DNA from: Gilvimarinus xylanilyticus
GTDB taxonomy: Bacteria; Pseudomonadota; Gammaproteobacteria; Pseudomonadales; Cellvibrionaceae
DNA length: 64,000 bases
Reading direction: 5' to 3'
Assembly: GCF_024195295.1 (NCBI RefSeq)
Contig: NZ_JAMFTH010000005.1
Coordinates: 1-64,000, forward strand
Shown here piece after piece: positions 35,317-42,092 of this stretch (position 1 is the first letter of the stretch; the number at the start of each line of letters is the position of its first letter). Both the position numbers and the translations under genes were made by a program. The notes below the pieces were generated by a model. The model searched no databases. It worked only from the letters and a program-made list of their open reading frames with translations, and was not told the origin of the DNA.

Positions 35317-35520
35317 TTTCTTTTTCGCCCAAAACAGCCCGATAAGAATACCAACCACTAACCCAATGGCGGACAACAAAGGTAAAATTAAAGCAATTAA
35401 ACCAGTCGATACGCCCGCAATGACTCCTGCAGTGGTGCCCGATAACAACCCAAAGCAAACGCCAAAAGCAATATACTTGGTCGGTTTTTGTTCTTTACCA
35501 CTCTCGTAGGTCTCACTCAT
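35308..35520 (-). CDS. Cassette protein: glycine-zipper membrane protein
   Basis: 70 residues. After a charged start (MSETYESGKEQKPTKY) come two glycine-rich membrane segments, FGVCFGLLSGTTAGVIAGVSTG and LILPLLSAIGLVVGILIGLFW, ending AKKKIT. Such Gly-zipper proteins may insert into membranes or act as small toxins, but no function can be assigned. Its stop codon is supplied by the attC core, typical of integron cassettes. Confidence 0.65.
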   Translation of the reverse strand: MSETYESGKEQKPTKYIAFGVCFGLLSGTTAGVIAGVSTGLIALILPLLSAIGLVVGILIGLFWAKKKIT

Positions 35521-35525
35521 TCAAG

Positions 35526-35628
35526 GCTCGTTATTCTATACGCTGTCTTTACGCAGCGAAGGGAAGAAAAGGCCATCCGGTGGAGGCCCTTCAGAGCCGG
35601 AACGAACTGAAATGACTGGTTATATTTC
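35526..35628 (-). other. attC site 13 (degraded)
   Basis: Right core TGGTTATAT (35617-35625) overlaps the stop of the 199-residue protein; the expected left TAACG core is replaced by CGTTATTC. Internal arms (CGCTGTCTTTACGCAGCG; GGCC pairs) still fold. Confidence 0.45.
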
Positions 35629-36219
35629 CTTTGCACCGACGGAGGCCACATAGTCATGCCACTCGGTAAGAATGCGACTACGGGTATCGAAATCGCTGGC
35701 ATGCTGCAACGCCCGAAATGTCTCCACGTATTTCTCTCGAACCATCGTGAAGAGTTCACCATCGAATTGTGTTGCAATCCATTTCCTTTCCTGGTTCGTC
35801 GGCTCTTCGAGCAATTCCTTAATCTCATAGATGTAGTCTGGCCCCACCCAGTTGGATGAGTGCCACATGTCCTGCCTCGGCATTGGGCGCGAAAACAAAT
35901 ACGGAAGCATATAGATGTTGCTTAACATAGCATCCAGCAGATAACTCCGCGCTTTTCCCACAGAGCCTACGCGGTAGCAGGCCAGTGCGGCATACAGAAG
36001 GAATGCAGGCTCGCCAATGTCATCGGCAAACTCCTGCTCAAACCACTCTATAAAATCTGCGGCTTTCTCTGGAGCACCACTCAGCACAAAGTAGACGCAC
36101 ACCCGGTAACGTTTTCCTGAGCCGTCTGAAATCGCGCCAAACTTCTCCTTTTCTTTAAAAAGCTCTCTTCGCGCCCGGTTCGCACGGTCTCGATACTTTT
36201 TCTGCTCATCGGTTAGCAA
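35620..36219 (-). CDS. Cassette protein: helical, TPR-like
   Basis: 199 residues from a TTG start with GAGGT six bases upstream. An Arg/Lys-rich start (DEQKKYRDRANRARREL) leads into helical repeats (YRVCVYFVLSGAPEKAADFIEWFEQEF, AFLLYAALACYRVGSVGKARSYLLDAM) that look like tetratricopeptide units. No family named. Possibly a protein-binding partner; cassettes normally carry single self-contained genes. Confidence 0.65.
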   Translation of the reverse strand: MLTDEQKKYRDRANRARRELFKEKEKFGAISDGSGKRYRVCVYFVLSGAPEKAADFIEWFEQEFADDIGEPAFLLYAALACYRVGSVGKARSYLLDAMLSNIYMLPYLFSRPMPRQDMWHSSNWVGPDYIYEIKELLEEPTNQERKWIATQFDGELFTMVREKYVETFRALQHASDFDTRSRILTEWHDYVASVGAKEI

Positions 36220-36237
36220 AATTCTACCTCAAGAAAA

Positions 36238-36284
36238 ATAGAGCCCGCATTCAGCGGCTTGTCCGCTGAAATGCTTTGTTAGCA
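36238..36284 (-). other. attC site 12 (short, left core degraded)
   Basis: Perfect arm CAGCGG/CCGCTG around CTTGT, right core CTTTGTTAGC (36274-36283). The left core reads ATAGAGC where TAACG is expected. The shape closely matches the short attC at 38844-38892. Confidence 0.6.
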
Positions 36285-36508
36285 GCCGCGTCTTCTAAAC
36301 GCTCGGCGAGCCATACTTTTATGATCGACTGCCGAGTGACGCCTAAGCGACTCGCCTCACGGTCGAGCGACTCAATCATCCAAGTAGGAAAGTCTACGTT
36401 GACACGCTTCTGCACTTGATTCGGTCGCTTTGCGGTCTTTAAATCAAGGTGTTCTAGCAGGTCTTCTTCGTTATCGTCGAACCTTTTATCTATCTCTTCA
36501 GCTTTCAT
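36251..36508 (-). CDS. brnA: BrnA-like antitoxin (cassette)
   Basis: 85 residues ending in a ribbon-helix-helix domain: VNVDFPTWMIESLDREASRLGVTRQSIIKVWLAERLE, the arrangement of BrnA/CopG-like antitoxins, which bind DNA and neutralise the BrnT ribonuclease. It overlaps the toxin gene by 11 bases. The last residues (NKAFQRTSR) are encoded by the attC site, a common trait of cassette genes. Confidence 0.85.
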   Translation of the reverse strand: MKAEEIDKRFDDNEEDLLEHLDLKTAKRPNQVQKRVNVDFPTWMIESLDREASRLGVTRQSIIKVWLAERLEDAAANKAFQRTSR

Positions 36509-36761
36509 ACAGTGCTACCTCTGATTTTCGCGCCCTTCTAACCGAGATGATGCGGATGGCGCCCTCTCGGTAGGTAATTATTGCCGACCACAACTTCGTT
36601 CCAATGTAGCCAATAACCAACGTCCGGGGCTCATCGATCGTTTTGGCGTCAATTTCTACAACACCTGAGTCCTGCCAAAGCTCCTGAACATCATCAAAGT
36701 CGATGCCGTGCTTCTCTAGATTCGCTTGGCTCTTAGTAGAGTCGTATTCAAATTGGCTCAT
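36498..36761 (-). CDS. brnT: BrnT-like toxin ribonuclease (cassette)
   Basis: Type II toxin of the BrnT family (DUF497), RelE-like ribonuclease fold, about 87 residues from MSQFEYDSTKSQANLEKHGIDF at 36761. Family marks: SQANLEKHGIDFDDVQELW, EPRTLVIGYIG, AIITYREGAIRIISVRRARKSE. A promoter lies inside the cassette: TTGCAA and TATAAT 15 bases apart just before the start. An upstream extension to 36797 reads through this promoter and is rejected. Self-promoted toxin-antitoxin cassettes are thought to stabilise arrays. Confidence 0.87.
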   Translation of the reverse strand: MSQFEYDSTKSQANLEKHGIDFDDVQELWQDSGVVEIDAKTIDEPRTLVIGYIGTKLWSAIITYREGAIRIISVRRARKSEVALYES

Positions 36762-36818
36762 GGTATATAAATTATACCTTTTCGGGAGGTTTTGCAATTT
36801 TGGGAAGGGACTGGAGCG

Positions 36819-36870
36819 CTGCTAACGCCATTAAGTGAATATTGCATAGCGACGTCTAATTAGGTGCGGC
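36819..36870 (-). other. attC site 11 (remnant)
   Basis: Left core GCTAACGCC (36821-36829) is intact and abuts the toxin cassette. The right part overlaps the 114-residue frame and lacks a TTGTTA core; only ATTGCA/TGCAAT can pair. Probably a degraded site. Confidence 0.4.
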
Positions 36871-37175
36871 AATGCAATACACAATACTGGGGTGAGAACT
36901 AGAAAATAGTGGTTATGAATCACATCGACTAGCTGCAACAAAGGCAAAATATTGACGATTACACCATTTTCTGCCAACTGCGGTATTATTTTAATCACTA
37001 CCAAAGCAATAGGTAACACCGCTAAAGCTAGCAGTGAGTGGACGACAAATGAGACGCCAACCACTGAAGATAAGTAAAATAGCTTATTCGGAACTCTACG
37101 ATAAAAACAATAACCTATTGGATAGAGTAAGCTCCCTGCAAATATCACGGCCAATAGCCATTCAAGTATCTCCAT
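36831..37175 (-). CDS. Cassette protein: four-helix membrane protein
   Basis: 114 residues, nearly all membrane: LLAVIFAGSLLYPIGYCFY, LSSVVGVSFVVHSLLALAVLPIALVVI, IVNILPLLQLV and LVLTPVLCIALPHLI. It overlaps the preceding 74-residue frame by 14 bases, so both share one cassette. Family not recognised. Its stop is close to the remnant attC. Confidence 0.6.
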   Translation of the reverse strand: MEILEWLLAVIFAGSLLYPIGYCFYRRVPNKLFYLSSVVGVSFVVHSLLALAVLPIALVVIKIIPQLAENGVIVNILPLLQLVDVIHNHYFLVLTPVLCIALPHLIRRRYAIFT

Positions 37176-37386
37176 AGATCAAATCCTTTATGAAAAGGTA
37201 AAGAACGTGACAGGAGATGCTCGATACCAAGAAGGAAACGCCACCCGCTAAACCAAGGTAACCAACTAACTTCGGAGATACACCGTCGTTTCCTGGAGTG
37301 GATATTTCCATAAGGTAGCCCAGGACCATGACACTAATGGCCCCGTAGATGAAATATCTCAGATATAAAAGTACTTTCCTAGTCAT
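37162..37386 (-). CDS. Cassette protein: two-helix membrane protein
   Basis: 74 residues, with two membrane segments (FIYGAISVMVLGYLMEI and LGLAGGVSFLVSSISCHVLYLF). First of two overlapping genes in one cassette with the 114-residue protein. The pair may form a membrane complex. No family recognised. Confidence 0.6.
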   Translation of the reverse strand: MTRKVLLYLRYFIYGAISVMVLGYLMEISTPGNDGVSPKLVGYLGLAGGVSFLVSSISCHVLYLFIKDLIYGDT

Positions 37387-37388
37387 TT

Positions 37389-37471
37389 TACTTAACGCCG
37401 TGCTTAGGGGCCGTAGTGAAGCGCAGCGGAACGGAGGTCCCAGCGCAGCGACTAGAGCACCTTGTTAGTGG
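37389..37471 (-). other. attC site 10
   Basis: ACTTAACGCCGTGCT at the left and CACCTTGTTAGTG at the right, with GCGCAGCGGAACGGAGGTCC in the middle as in the other large sites of this array. Confidence 0.8.
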
Positions 37472-37973
37472 TTAACCTCTTACAATCAGAAGCCTTCTTT
37501 TTATTAAGTTCACTATATCCACATGAGTATTTAACGAGAAAGTTTTTCTCTTCGTTACCCATAAAGCCAACTTTTGCATCTACCATATATAAGGTGGGTT
37601 CCTCGCACAATGGGCAAAAATAAGTGACAGACATACCAGATAAATGCATATGAATATCTTGCAACCGGTGATAAAACTCTGTTGCTTGAGTTAATTCAGC
37701 TTCCTTTTTTGAGATTAACTCTCTGTTGGTTTCTTTGTCTTCATTCAGGCGACCAAGCTCCTCATTGAGGTGGGTTACTCTCTTAGACAGAGCTTCATTC
37801 AGTGGATCAAAGCCTTCATTTTCGAGCCGATCTTTAAGAATGGATACCCGCTCTTTTAGGAGCTCAATTGTTGCATCCTTTTGGCTTATCAATATTCGAT
37901 AGACGCCAAATAGCGCTAATAGAAATACAACGACCGAAACAATCTGTGTATAAAATATTACCGTGTTATCCAT
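37452..37973 (-). CDS. Cassette protein: membrane anchor, coiled coil and Cys cluster
   Basis: 173 residues. One N-terminal membrane helix (VSVVVFLLALFGVYRILI), then a long coiled coil (about 32-100, heptad-rich ELLKERVSILKDRLENEG...LNEELGRLNEDKE), then a zinc-ribbon-like part with FCPLCEEPTLYMV and later SCGYS and DCKRL. Not recognised. The layout suggests a membrane-tethered sensor or binding protein. Confidence 0.65.
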   Translation of the reverse strand: MDNTVIFYTQIVSVVVFLLALFGVYRILISQKDATIELLKERVSILKDRLENEGFDPLNEALSKRVTHLNEELGRLNEDKETNRELISKKEAELTQATEFYHRLQDIHMHLSGMSVTYFCPLCEEPTLYMVDAKVGFMGNEEKNFLVKYSCGYSELNKKKASDCKRLTTNKVL

Positions 37974-37987
37974 ATCGGCCCTTAGAC

Positions 37988-38092
37988 CACTAACGCTGCC
38001 ATAATTTGCAGTTTTGGAGTGGAGACTTTTGTGCTATTTTTAAGCACAAAAGGCGCAACGGAAAAACTGTCAAATTGATGGCCTTTTTAGCT
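37988..38092 (-). other. attC site 9 (right core altered)
   Basis: ACTAACGCTGCC at the left; GCCATAATTTG pairs with CAAATTGATGGC; central GTGCTTTT-type arm (TTTTGTGCTATTTTTAAGCACAAAA). The right core reads TTTTTAGC where TTGTTAGC is expected, so recombination there may be weak. Confidence 0.65.
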
Positions 38093-38821
38093 TTCATTAT
38101 TCTTTGGTGGATATTTCTTTTCATTCCAGAACGATATATTCTTTTTAGCCCTAAAATCCGTTTCCATTTCGACCATCTTCGAATGAAGTTCTTTGCTGAC
38201 TAAGCCTTTTTCAGCCATTTGACCAAACGCCTCAATAAGCCCGTCATATGCATTCATCATGTAACTTCTTTTTTGGGTAGTTGCCACTAGAGTGAAGTAA
38301 GCTATGTCAAAAATGTGCTTAATCTTGTCATTCTCAGCAAATAAGGCTCTGTACTCTTCCGTGACATCTTCCCATTCAGAGTCAGTATCAGCGGCTCTAT
38401 CAAAATCCGCAGGGGTAATTTTCCCCGTGTTTTTTCCAAAGAGCTCAATATCACATTTGGCGTATACCTTTGCTACAAGTTCAGAGCAGAATGAAGTCTG
38501 ATCATTACTTTCAAACATGAATTTGTAGTTATACGCTTGTTTTACGAAAAATATGGCGGCCAACTGAAGTTCTTGTGATTTTAAGTCATCTACTCGCTTA
38601 TTTCGTATAACCCTCCAGCCGTCTTCGATTTCACCTAACAGATGATCATAACGCTCAAAATCTACTCCACTAGAAGTTGTTGCATGAACAAATGCTCCAT
38701 CACCTACTGAAATTAGTACGTGGCTGGAAGATGCCTTGGGGTAAATAGCTTTCTGTAGGGCAGATAGCCATTTAGAGTGTTTCTCCGTCCCCTTAACAAG
38801 AAATACGTCACCAGCATTCAT
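38087..38821 (-). CDS. Cassette protein: YiiX-like permuted papain-fold hydrolase
   Basis: 244 residues. The start MNAGDVFLVKGTEKHSKWL, then SSHVLISVGDGAFVHATTSSGVDFERYD with the His and, about 75 residues on, TSFCSELVAKVY with the Cys, match the permuted NlpC/P60 (YaeF/YiiX, C92) amidase fold. Such enzymes cleave peptide or acyl bonds. A C-terminal helical tail of about 100 residues is specific. No signal peptide, so it acts in the cytoplasm. Possible effector or defence role; unproven. Confidence 0.75.
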   Translation of the reverse strand: MNAGDVFLVKGTEKHSKWLSALQKAIYPKASSSHVLISVGDGAFVHATTSSGVDFERYDHLLGEIEDGWRVIRNKRVDDLKSQELQLAAIFFVKQAYNYKFMFESNDQTSFCSELVAKVYAKCDIELFGKNTGKITPADFDRAADTDSEWEDVTEEYRALFAENDKIKHIFDIAYFTLVATTQKRSYMMNAYDGLIEAFGQMAEKGLVSKELHSKMVEMETDFRAKKNISFWNEKKYPPKNNES

Positions 38822-38843
38822 AAAAACTCCGACTCAGATAAGA

Positions 38844-38892
38844 AGCTAACGCCTAAAACAGCGGTTTATCCGCTGATTTTACTTGTTAAATT
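38844..38892 (-). other. attC site 8 (short form)
   Basis: Compact site: GCTAACGCC at the left, CAGCGG-TTTAT-CCGCTG arm, and ACTTGTTAAAT at the right. At under 50 bases it is about half the size of most attC in this array. Confidence 0.78.
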
Positions 38893-39253
38893 CTTGCTGA
38901 CAGTTCTCGACATTCTCATCGAAATCAATCAGAGCATTAGAATAGTTTTCGGATCGCTTTCGATGTTCATCGAAATACATTGGGGAATCTACAAAGGGAA
39001 ATGATTCACCTCTATCAAGCCGAAAGTTGTAGGTTTCAATAGAACTCTCAAAGAAATCTCGCCATCGATCATATCCCTCTATATCGCAGTGCTTGGTATA
39101 AGTCTCCATAAGTAGGCTTTGATAGACGAGAACCTCTGATATTGAGCTTATATCCAAAGCTGCATGCTCGCGGGCATCCCAATAAGCATTGTATGGGTAT
39201 GTACAAAATACACCCAATACAAAAAAGAGCGCGTATCCTACAATTCTCTTCAT
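38879..39253 (-). CDS. Cassette protein: membrane-anchored, unknown
   Basis: 124 residues from MKRIVGYALFF (AGGGAG ribosome site upstream). One N-terminal membrane helix or uncleaved signal, then a soluble helical domain with two Cys (KHCDIEGYDRW, ENCQQEFNK) that could form a disulphide outside the cytoplasm. Not recognised. Confidence 0.62.
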   Translation of the reverse strand: MKRIVGYALFFVLGVFCTYPYNAYWDAREHAALDISSISEVLVYQSLLMETYTKHCDIEGYDRWRDFFESSIETYNFRLDRGESFPFVDSPMYFDEHRKRSENYSNALIDFDENVENCQQEFNK

Positions 39254-39265
39254 GACTCTCCCTGG

Positions 39266-39337
39266 CATTTAACGCCGCAATAAAGGGCGCGCGTAAGCGC
39301 GTCCAGCCGCAGGCGTCTTTAATTGCCTTGTTAAAAC
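39266..39337 (-). other. attC site 7
   Basis: ATTTAACGCCGCAATAAAGG at the left pairs with CTTTAATTGCCTTGTTAAAA at the right; GGGCGCGCGTAAGCGCGTCC forms the central arm. Confidence 0.85.
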
Positions 39338-39338
39338 T

Positions 39339-39626
39339 TTAGAACACAATTTCTAGTGCCTTCCATTCGCGCATATTTCGCTGTGGCGGTGAAACATCAT
39401 TGCATACCAGTCTAATTCGATACTTTTCAGTTTTTAGTAAGTCCACTGCCTCATCGAGCGTTTCAACCCAAATCTTATTTGTAGAACTCTGGAGCGTCTC
39501 GCCAGTGAGCTGCATCTTTTCGTTGCTGTGGAGCTCATAACCTTTGTCAGTTTTATAGGATACGAAATCTAATCCCTTTACTTTTCCGGACTTTCCTTTA
39601 GCGATAATTTCTTTGACGGTTGGCAC
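39339..39626 (-). CDS. Cassette protein, unknown small soluble
   Basis: 95 residues, start MPTVKEIIAKGKSGKVKGLDF, with an alternating beta pattern (DFVSYKTDKGYELHSNEKMQLTGE, YRIRLVCNDVSPPQ, WKALEIVF). No membrane part. Not recognised. Confidence 0.6.
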   Translation of the reverse strand: MPTVKEIIAKGKSGKVKGLDFVSYKTDKGYELHSNEKMQLTGETLQSSTNKIWVETLDEAVDLLKTEKYRIRLVCNDVSPPQRNMREWKALEIVF

Positions 39627-39639
39627 GACACCTCCTGAG

Positions 39640-39715
39640 TTTTAACGCCGTTATAACCGGCGCAGCTTTGCTGCGTCCGGCGCCATAGGCGCGAAGTTGA
39701 TAACCTTGTTATATG
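39640..39715 (-). other. attC site 6
   Basis: TTTTAACGCCGTTATAACCGGCGC at the left pairs with GCGCGAAGTTGATAACCTTGTTATAT at the right; central GCAGCTTTGCTGCG arm. Confidence 0.82.
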
Positions 39716-39718
39716 CTT

Positions 39719-40741
39719 TCACTGCGCCTCTTTGAGTACCTTAACTATAAATGCCACAGCGTCTTCGTTATAAATACTTGGAATAGCCTTTGGCAAAACA
39801 CCCGATTCATTATAAGTGTCTTCCTGACGTTTGTTCCTGAAGTTGTAGACGGAATAATCTGGGTTATTCTTCATGTCATTATCAGCTATTGCATCCCATA
39901 CCTGACCCTGCTTTGCTAAAGGATATGCTTTTTGGACTTCTGCTACTAATTCAAGAGCAGACAGAGGGTATGCTTTAGTTAGATTTTCTTTGACTCGTTT
40001 TACAACTTCTACTCTATCCACTGGCACGACATCACCAACCAACTTCAATGTCGCAGCTCCATTCTTCTCTACAAACTGACCTTCTTTGACGAATTTTAAT
40101 TTACTGGCTAGATCATCATCTAATACAAGAACGCGAGAATCATCTTTCTCTATCAGAGCGCGCTCTGTGTCCAATATGGCTGCATTCTGCGGCCCAGCCC
40201 TACCTATCTTTGACATTAAGTCGAGCCATTGCTGATTGTTTTGCTCTACTCGCTTGTTGATTATATTTTCAAGCTCGGCAGCTTGGATTTTCTGAGTCCT
40301 TCCTCCGTATCGATAATAAATTTCGCCATTTTTTATTATCTGATCTTTACCCTCGTCTTTCTTGGCTATTACTGGCTTAACGGACGCTTCATATATTTTA
40401 AATACCCCAATACTAACTCCGCCTATCTCAAATAATGACTGTTCCCAGCGAATATCTGCCGAAAAAATCTCTAAAAGGTAGCCTGTGATCTTTTCTGGAT
40501 CTATTTTTTCAAATTGCTCGATTGATTTTTCCGAAAGCCCGGTTCTAGTCCTAGGCGTGTCTTTTATGCCATGTATCAAGTATCCACCACGGTTATTTGA
40601 AAATGCGGCGAAGTCCCTGAAATAATCAGCTAGGCCGGCAAGGCTAAATTGTTCTTTGAACTCTAATTCCTGCCCTTCCCGGTGGAAGAGGGTTGTTCCT
40701 TTGAGCCGGACTAACTCTTCAATTTCCTTTTGGTCGATCAT
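39719..40741 (-). CDS. Cassette protein: AlbA_2/Schlafen-like
   Basis: 340 residues from MIDQKEIEELVRL at 40741 (GAGAGA upstream). The N-terminal AlbA_2 domain is clear: EGQELEFKEQFS, DFAAFSNNRGGYLIHGIKD and the later IIKNGEIYYRYGGRTQKI. The C-terminal half (about 180-340) carries winged-helix-like DNA/RNA-binding features (ALELVAEVQKAYPLAKQGQVWDAIAD). AlbA_2 proteins occur as regulators and as parts of anti-phage systems such as Schlafen-type and retron or Abi modules. One of the two longest cassette genes and a fair defence candidate. Confidence 0.8.
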   Translation of the reverse strand: MIDQKEIEELVRLKGTTLFHREGQELEFKEQFSLAGLADYFRDFAAFSNNRGGYLIHGIKDTPRTRTGLSEKSIEQFEKIDPEKITGYLLEIFSADIRWEQSLFEIGGVSIGVFKIYEASVKPVIAKKDEGKDQIIKNGEIYYRYGGRTQKIQAAELENIINKRVEQNNQQWLDLMSKIGRAGPQNAAILDTERALIEKDDSRVLVLDDDLASKLKFVKEGQFVEKNGAATLKLVGDVVPVDRVEVVKRVKENLTKAYPLSALELVAEVQKAYPLAKQGQVWDAIADNDMKNNPDYSVYNFRNKRQEDTYNESGVLPKAIPSIYNEDAVAFIVKVLKEAQ

Positions 40742-40762
40742 TATTCTCTCTATGCTTGGTGC

Positions 40763-40846
40763 ATATAACGCCAATGTAAGCGGCAACAAGGCCGACTATA
40801 ATTTTCTTCAGTTGGCCTTGTTGGCCGTTTAACATTCTTGTTATAT
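40763..40846 (-). other. attC site 5
   Basis: CATATAACGCCAATGTAAGCGG at the left and CGTTTAACATTCTTGTTATAT at the right; GGCAACAAGGCC pairs with GGCCTTGTTGGCC. Confidence 0.85.
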
Positions 40847-40861
40847 TCTGGATTTACAGAC

Positions 40862-41128
40862 CTAAACTTCAGTATCGTTATATATACTCTCAAATACTGA
40901 CCAGGAATTATACATTAATTGAGTGTGTCTGCTTTTGTCAGAACCATTTTTTGAAACATTTATCGCATGGTTAATAGCTTCGCTAAGTTTATCTTTCGCG
41001 TAAGCATTTGCATCCAAATTTGCAGCAAGAAATTTTAATCTTGTAATTTTATCTTTTGCATCACTCATTGAAACTGATCGACAAACACCTTCGATGAGAT
41101 GTTCAATTTCTTCAATTTTATTATTCAT
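40862..41128 (-). CDS. Cassette protein, unknown helical
   Basis: 88 residues from MNNKIEEIEHLIEG (AAAGGT site upstream; an extension to 41164 runs into the attC). All-helical, repeated short helices (SDAKDKITRLKFLAANL, AYAKDKLSEAINHAI). Not recognised. Confidence 0.6.
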   Translation of the reverse strand: MNNKIEEIEHLIEGVCRSVSMSDAKDKITRLKFLAANLDANAYAKDKLSEAINHAINVSKNGSDKSRHTQLMYNSWSVFESIYNDTEV

Positions 41129-41149
41129 GCAATACCTTTTTGATGAAGA

Positions 41150-41234
41150 ATATAACGCCAGCAATAAACGGCGCCCTGAAAAGGGCGTCCGGTGAAGGCC
41201 GCAGGCCGTAACGAATTTAATTGCCTTGTTAGCA
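41150..41234 (-). other. attC site 4
   Basis: TATAACGCCAGCAATAAACGG at the left and CGAATTTAATTGCCTTGTTAGC at the right; central GCGCCCTGAAAAGGGCGTCC arm. Confidence 0.87.
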
Positions 41235-41236
41235 CT

Positions 41237-41635
41237 TCACTCGGCTCGTCTCTGCTTCAGAATCTTATTGATCTCATTCACCGCGTTTCGCTCTTCTATC
41301 TGAAATGGATTTGGCTCAAAGGTGGCCCGGATAGACTGAAAGCCAATTAGAAAAGAGCCTGCTCCCAGTAGGATAGAAACGAGGTTCGTTTTCCCTTCCC
41401 ATGCACCCCAAGCTGCGGCTGCCAACAAAAGTATCAGTGCAACTGCATAGAAAGGCTTCAAGCGTTTGACCTTACGACCCTGTTCGATCTTAATGTTCTC
41501 TTGCCTGAAAGGGCGCTCCCGCAACAATTCTTCATTGGAGCAGTGGATCAGTAACTTATGCTCATTGTGGGAATTGTCAGTGACATTGAAGTCTCCCTTT
41601 ACATTGATGCCACCATTGTTGTTGAAATCTCTCAA
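41237..41635 (-). CDS. Cassette protein: two-helix membrane protein with N-terminal beta motif
   Basis: 132 residues. The N-terminus NNNGGINVKGDFNVTDNS has a repeated N-x-x-G-D/N-x-N-V turn pattern found at the front of some bacterial effector-associated proteins. After a charged linker come two membrane helices (PFYAVALILLLAAAAWGAW and LVSILLGAGSFLIGFQSI) and a charged tail with EERNAVNEINKILKQRR. Function unknown. Confidence 0.63.
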   Translation of the reverse strand: MRDFNNNGGINVKGDFNVTDNSHNEHKLLIHCSNEELLRERPFRQENIKIEQGRKVKRLKPFYAVALILLLAAAAWGAWEGKTNLVSILLGAGSFLIGFQSIRATFEPNPFQIEERNAVNEINKILKQRRAE

Positions 41636-41672
41636 ACTGAATCCCCTTGCTTCAGGCCTTTCTCTTTTTCGG

Positions 41673-41757
41673 TGCTAACGCCGTGGTTTGGGGCTGACAT
41701 GGAGCGCCAGCGGAATGGCAGTCCCAGCCGAAGGCGACAACACCACCTTGTTAAGTG
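41673..41757 (-). other. attC site 3
   Basis: GTGCTAACGCCGTGGTTTGGGGCTG at the left and CACCACCTTGTTAAGTG at the right, with GGAGCGCCAGCGGAATGGCAGTCC as the central arm. Confidence 0.87.
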
Positions 41758-41769
41758 ATGAAACTTTCA

Positions 41770-42003
41770 TTAGCTGCCAAAACCCTTTAAATATATAAGA
41801 CCAGCCATAAATAGATTCATTACTCCGATAATTCGTATGAAAATTGGCCTGGCTTTCGTGTCGGATTCAGAAAATCTAGTAAATTGAAGTTTCGCTGTGA
41901 TTCTCATTAACACCGCAATCATTCTTCCCGCATGGGACGGAAACACCAAACAGTAGAGTCCGAATGGACCTGTAGCAAGCAAAAATATCGATTCACTTGT
42001 CAT
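41770..42003 (-). CDS. Cassette protein: small membrane protein
   Basis: 77 residues, with two hydrophobic stretches at the ends (IFLLATGPFGLYCLVFP and IRIIGVMNLFMAGLIYL) joined by a basic loop. Not recognised. Confidence 0.58.
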   Translation of the reverse strand: MTSESIFLLATGPFGLYCLVFPSHAGRMIAVLMRITAKLQFTRFSESDTKARPIFIRIIGVMNLFMAGLIYLKGFGS

Positions 42004-42014
42004 TTCCTTTACTC

Positions 42015-42092
42015 ACTTAACGCCCGCCATAAGCGGCCGAGTGAAACGAGGTCCGGCGCACAAAGTGCGCGAACTTAATGGCTTGGTTATGT
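42015..42092 (-). other. attC site 2
   Basis: ACTTAACGCCCGCCATAAG at the left pairs with CTTAATGGCTTGGTTATGT at the right; GCGCACAAAGTGCGC forms the inner arm. Confidence 0.87.
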
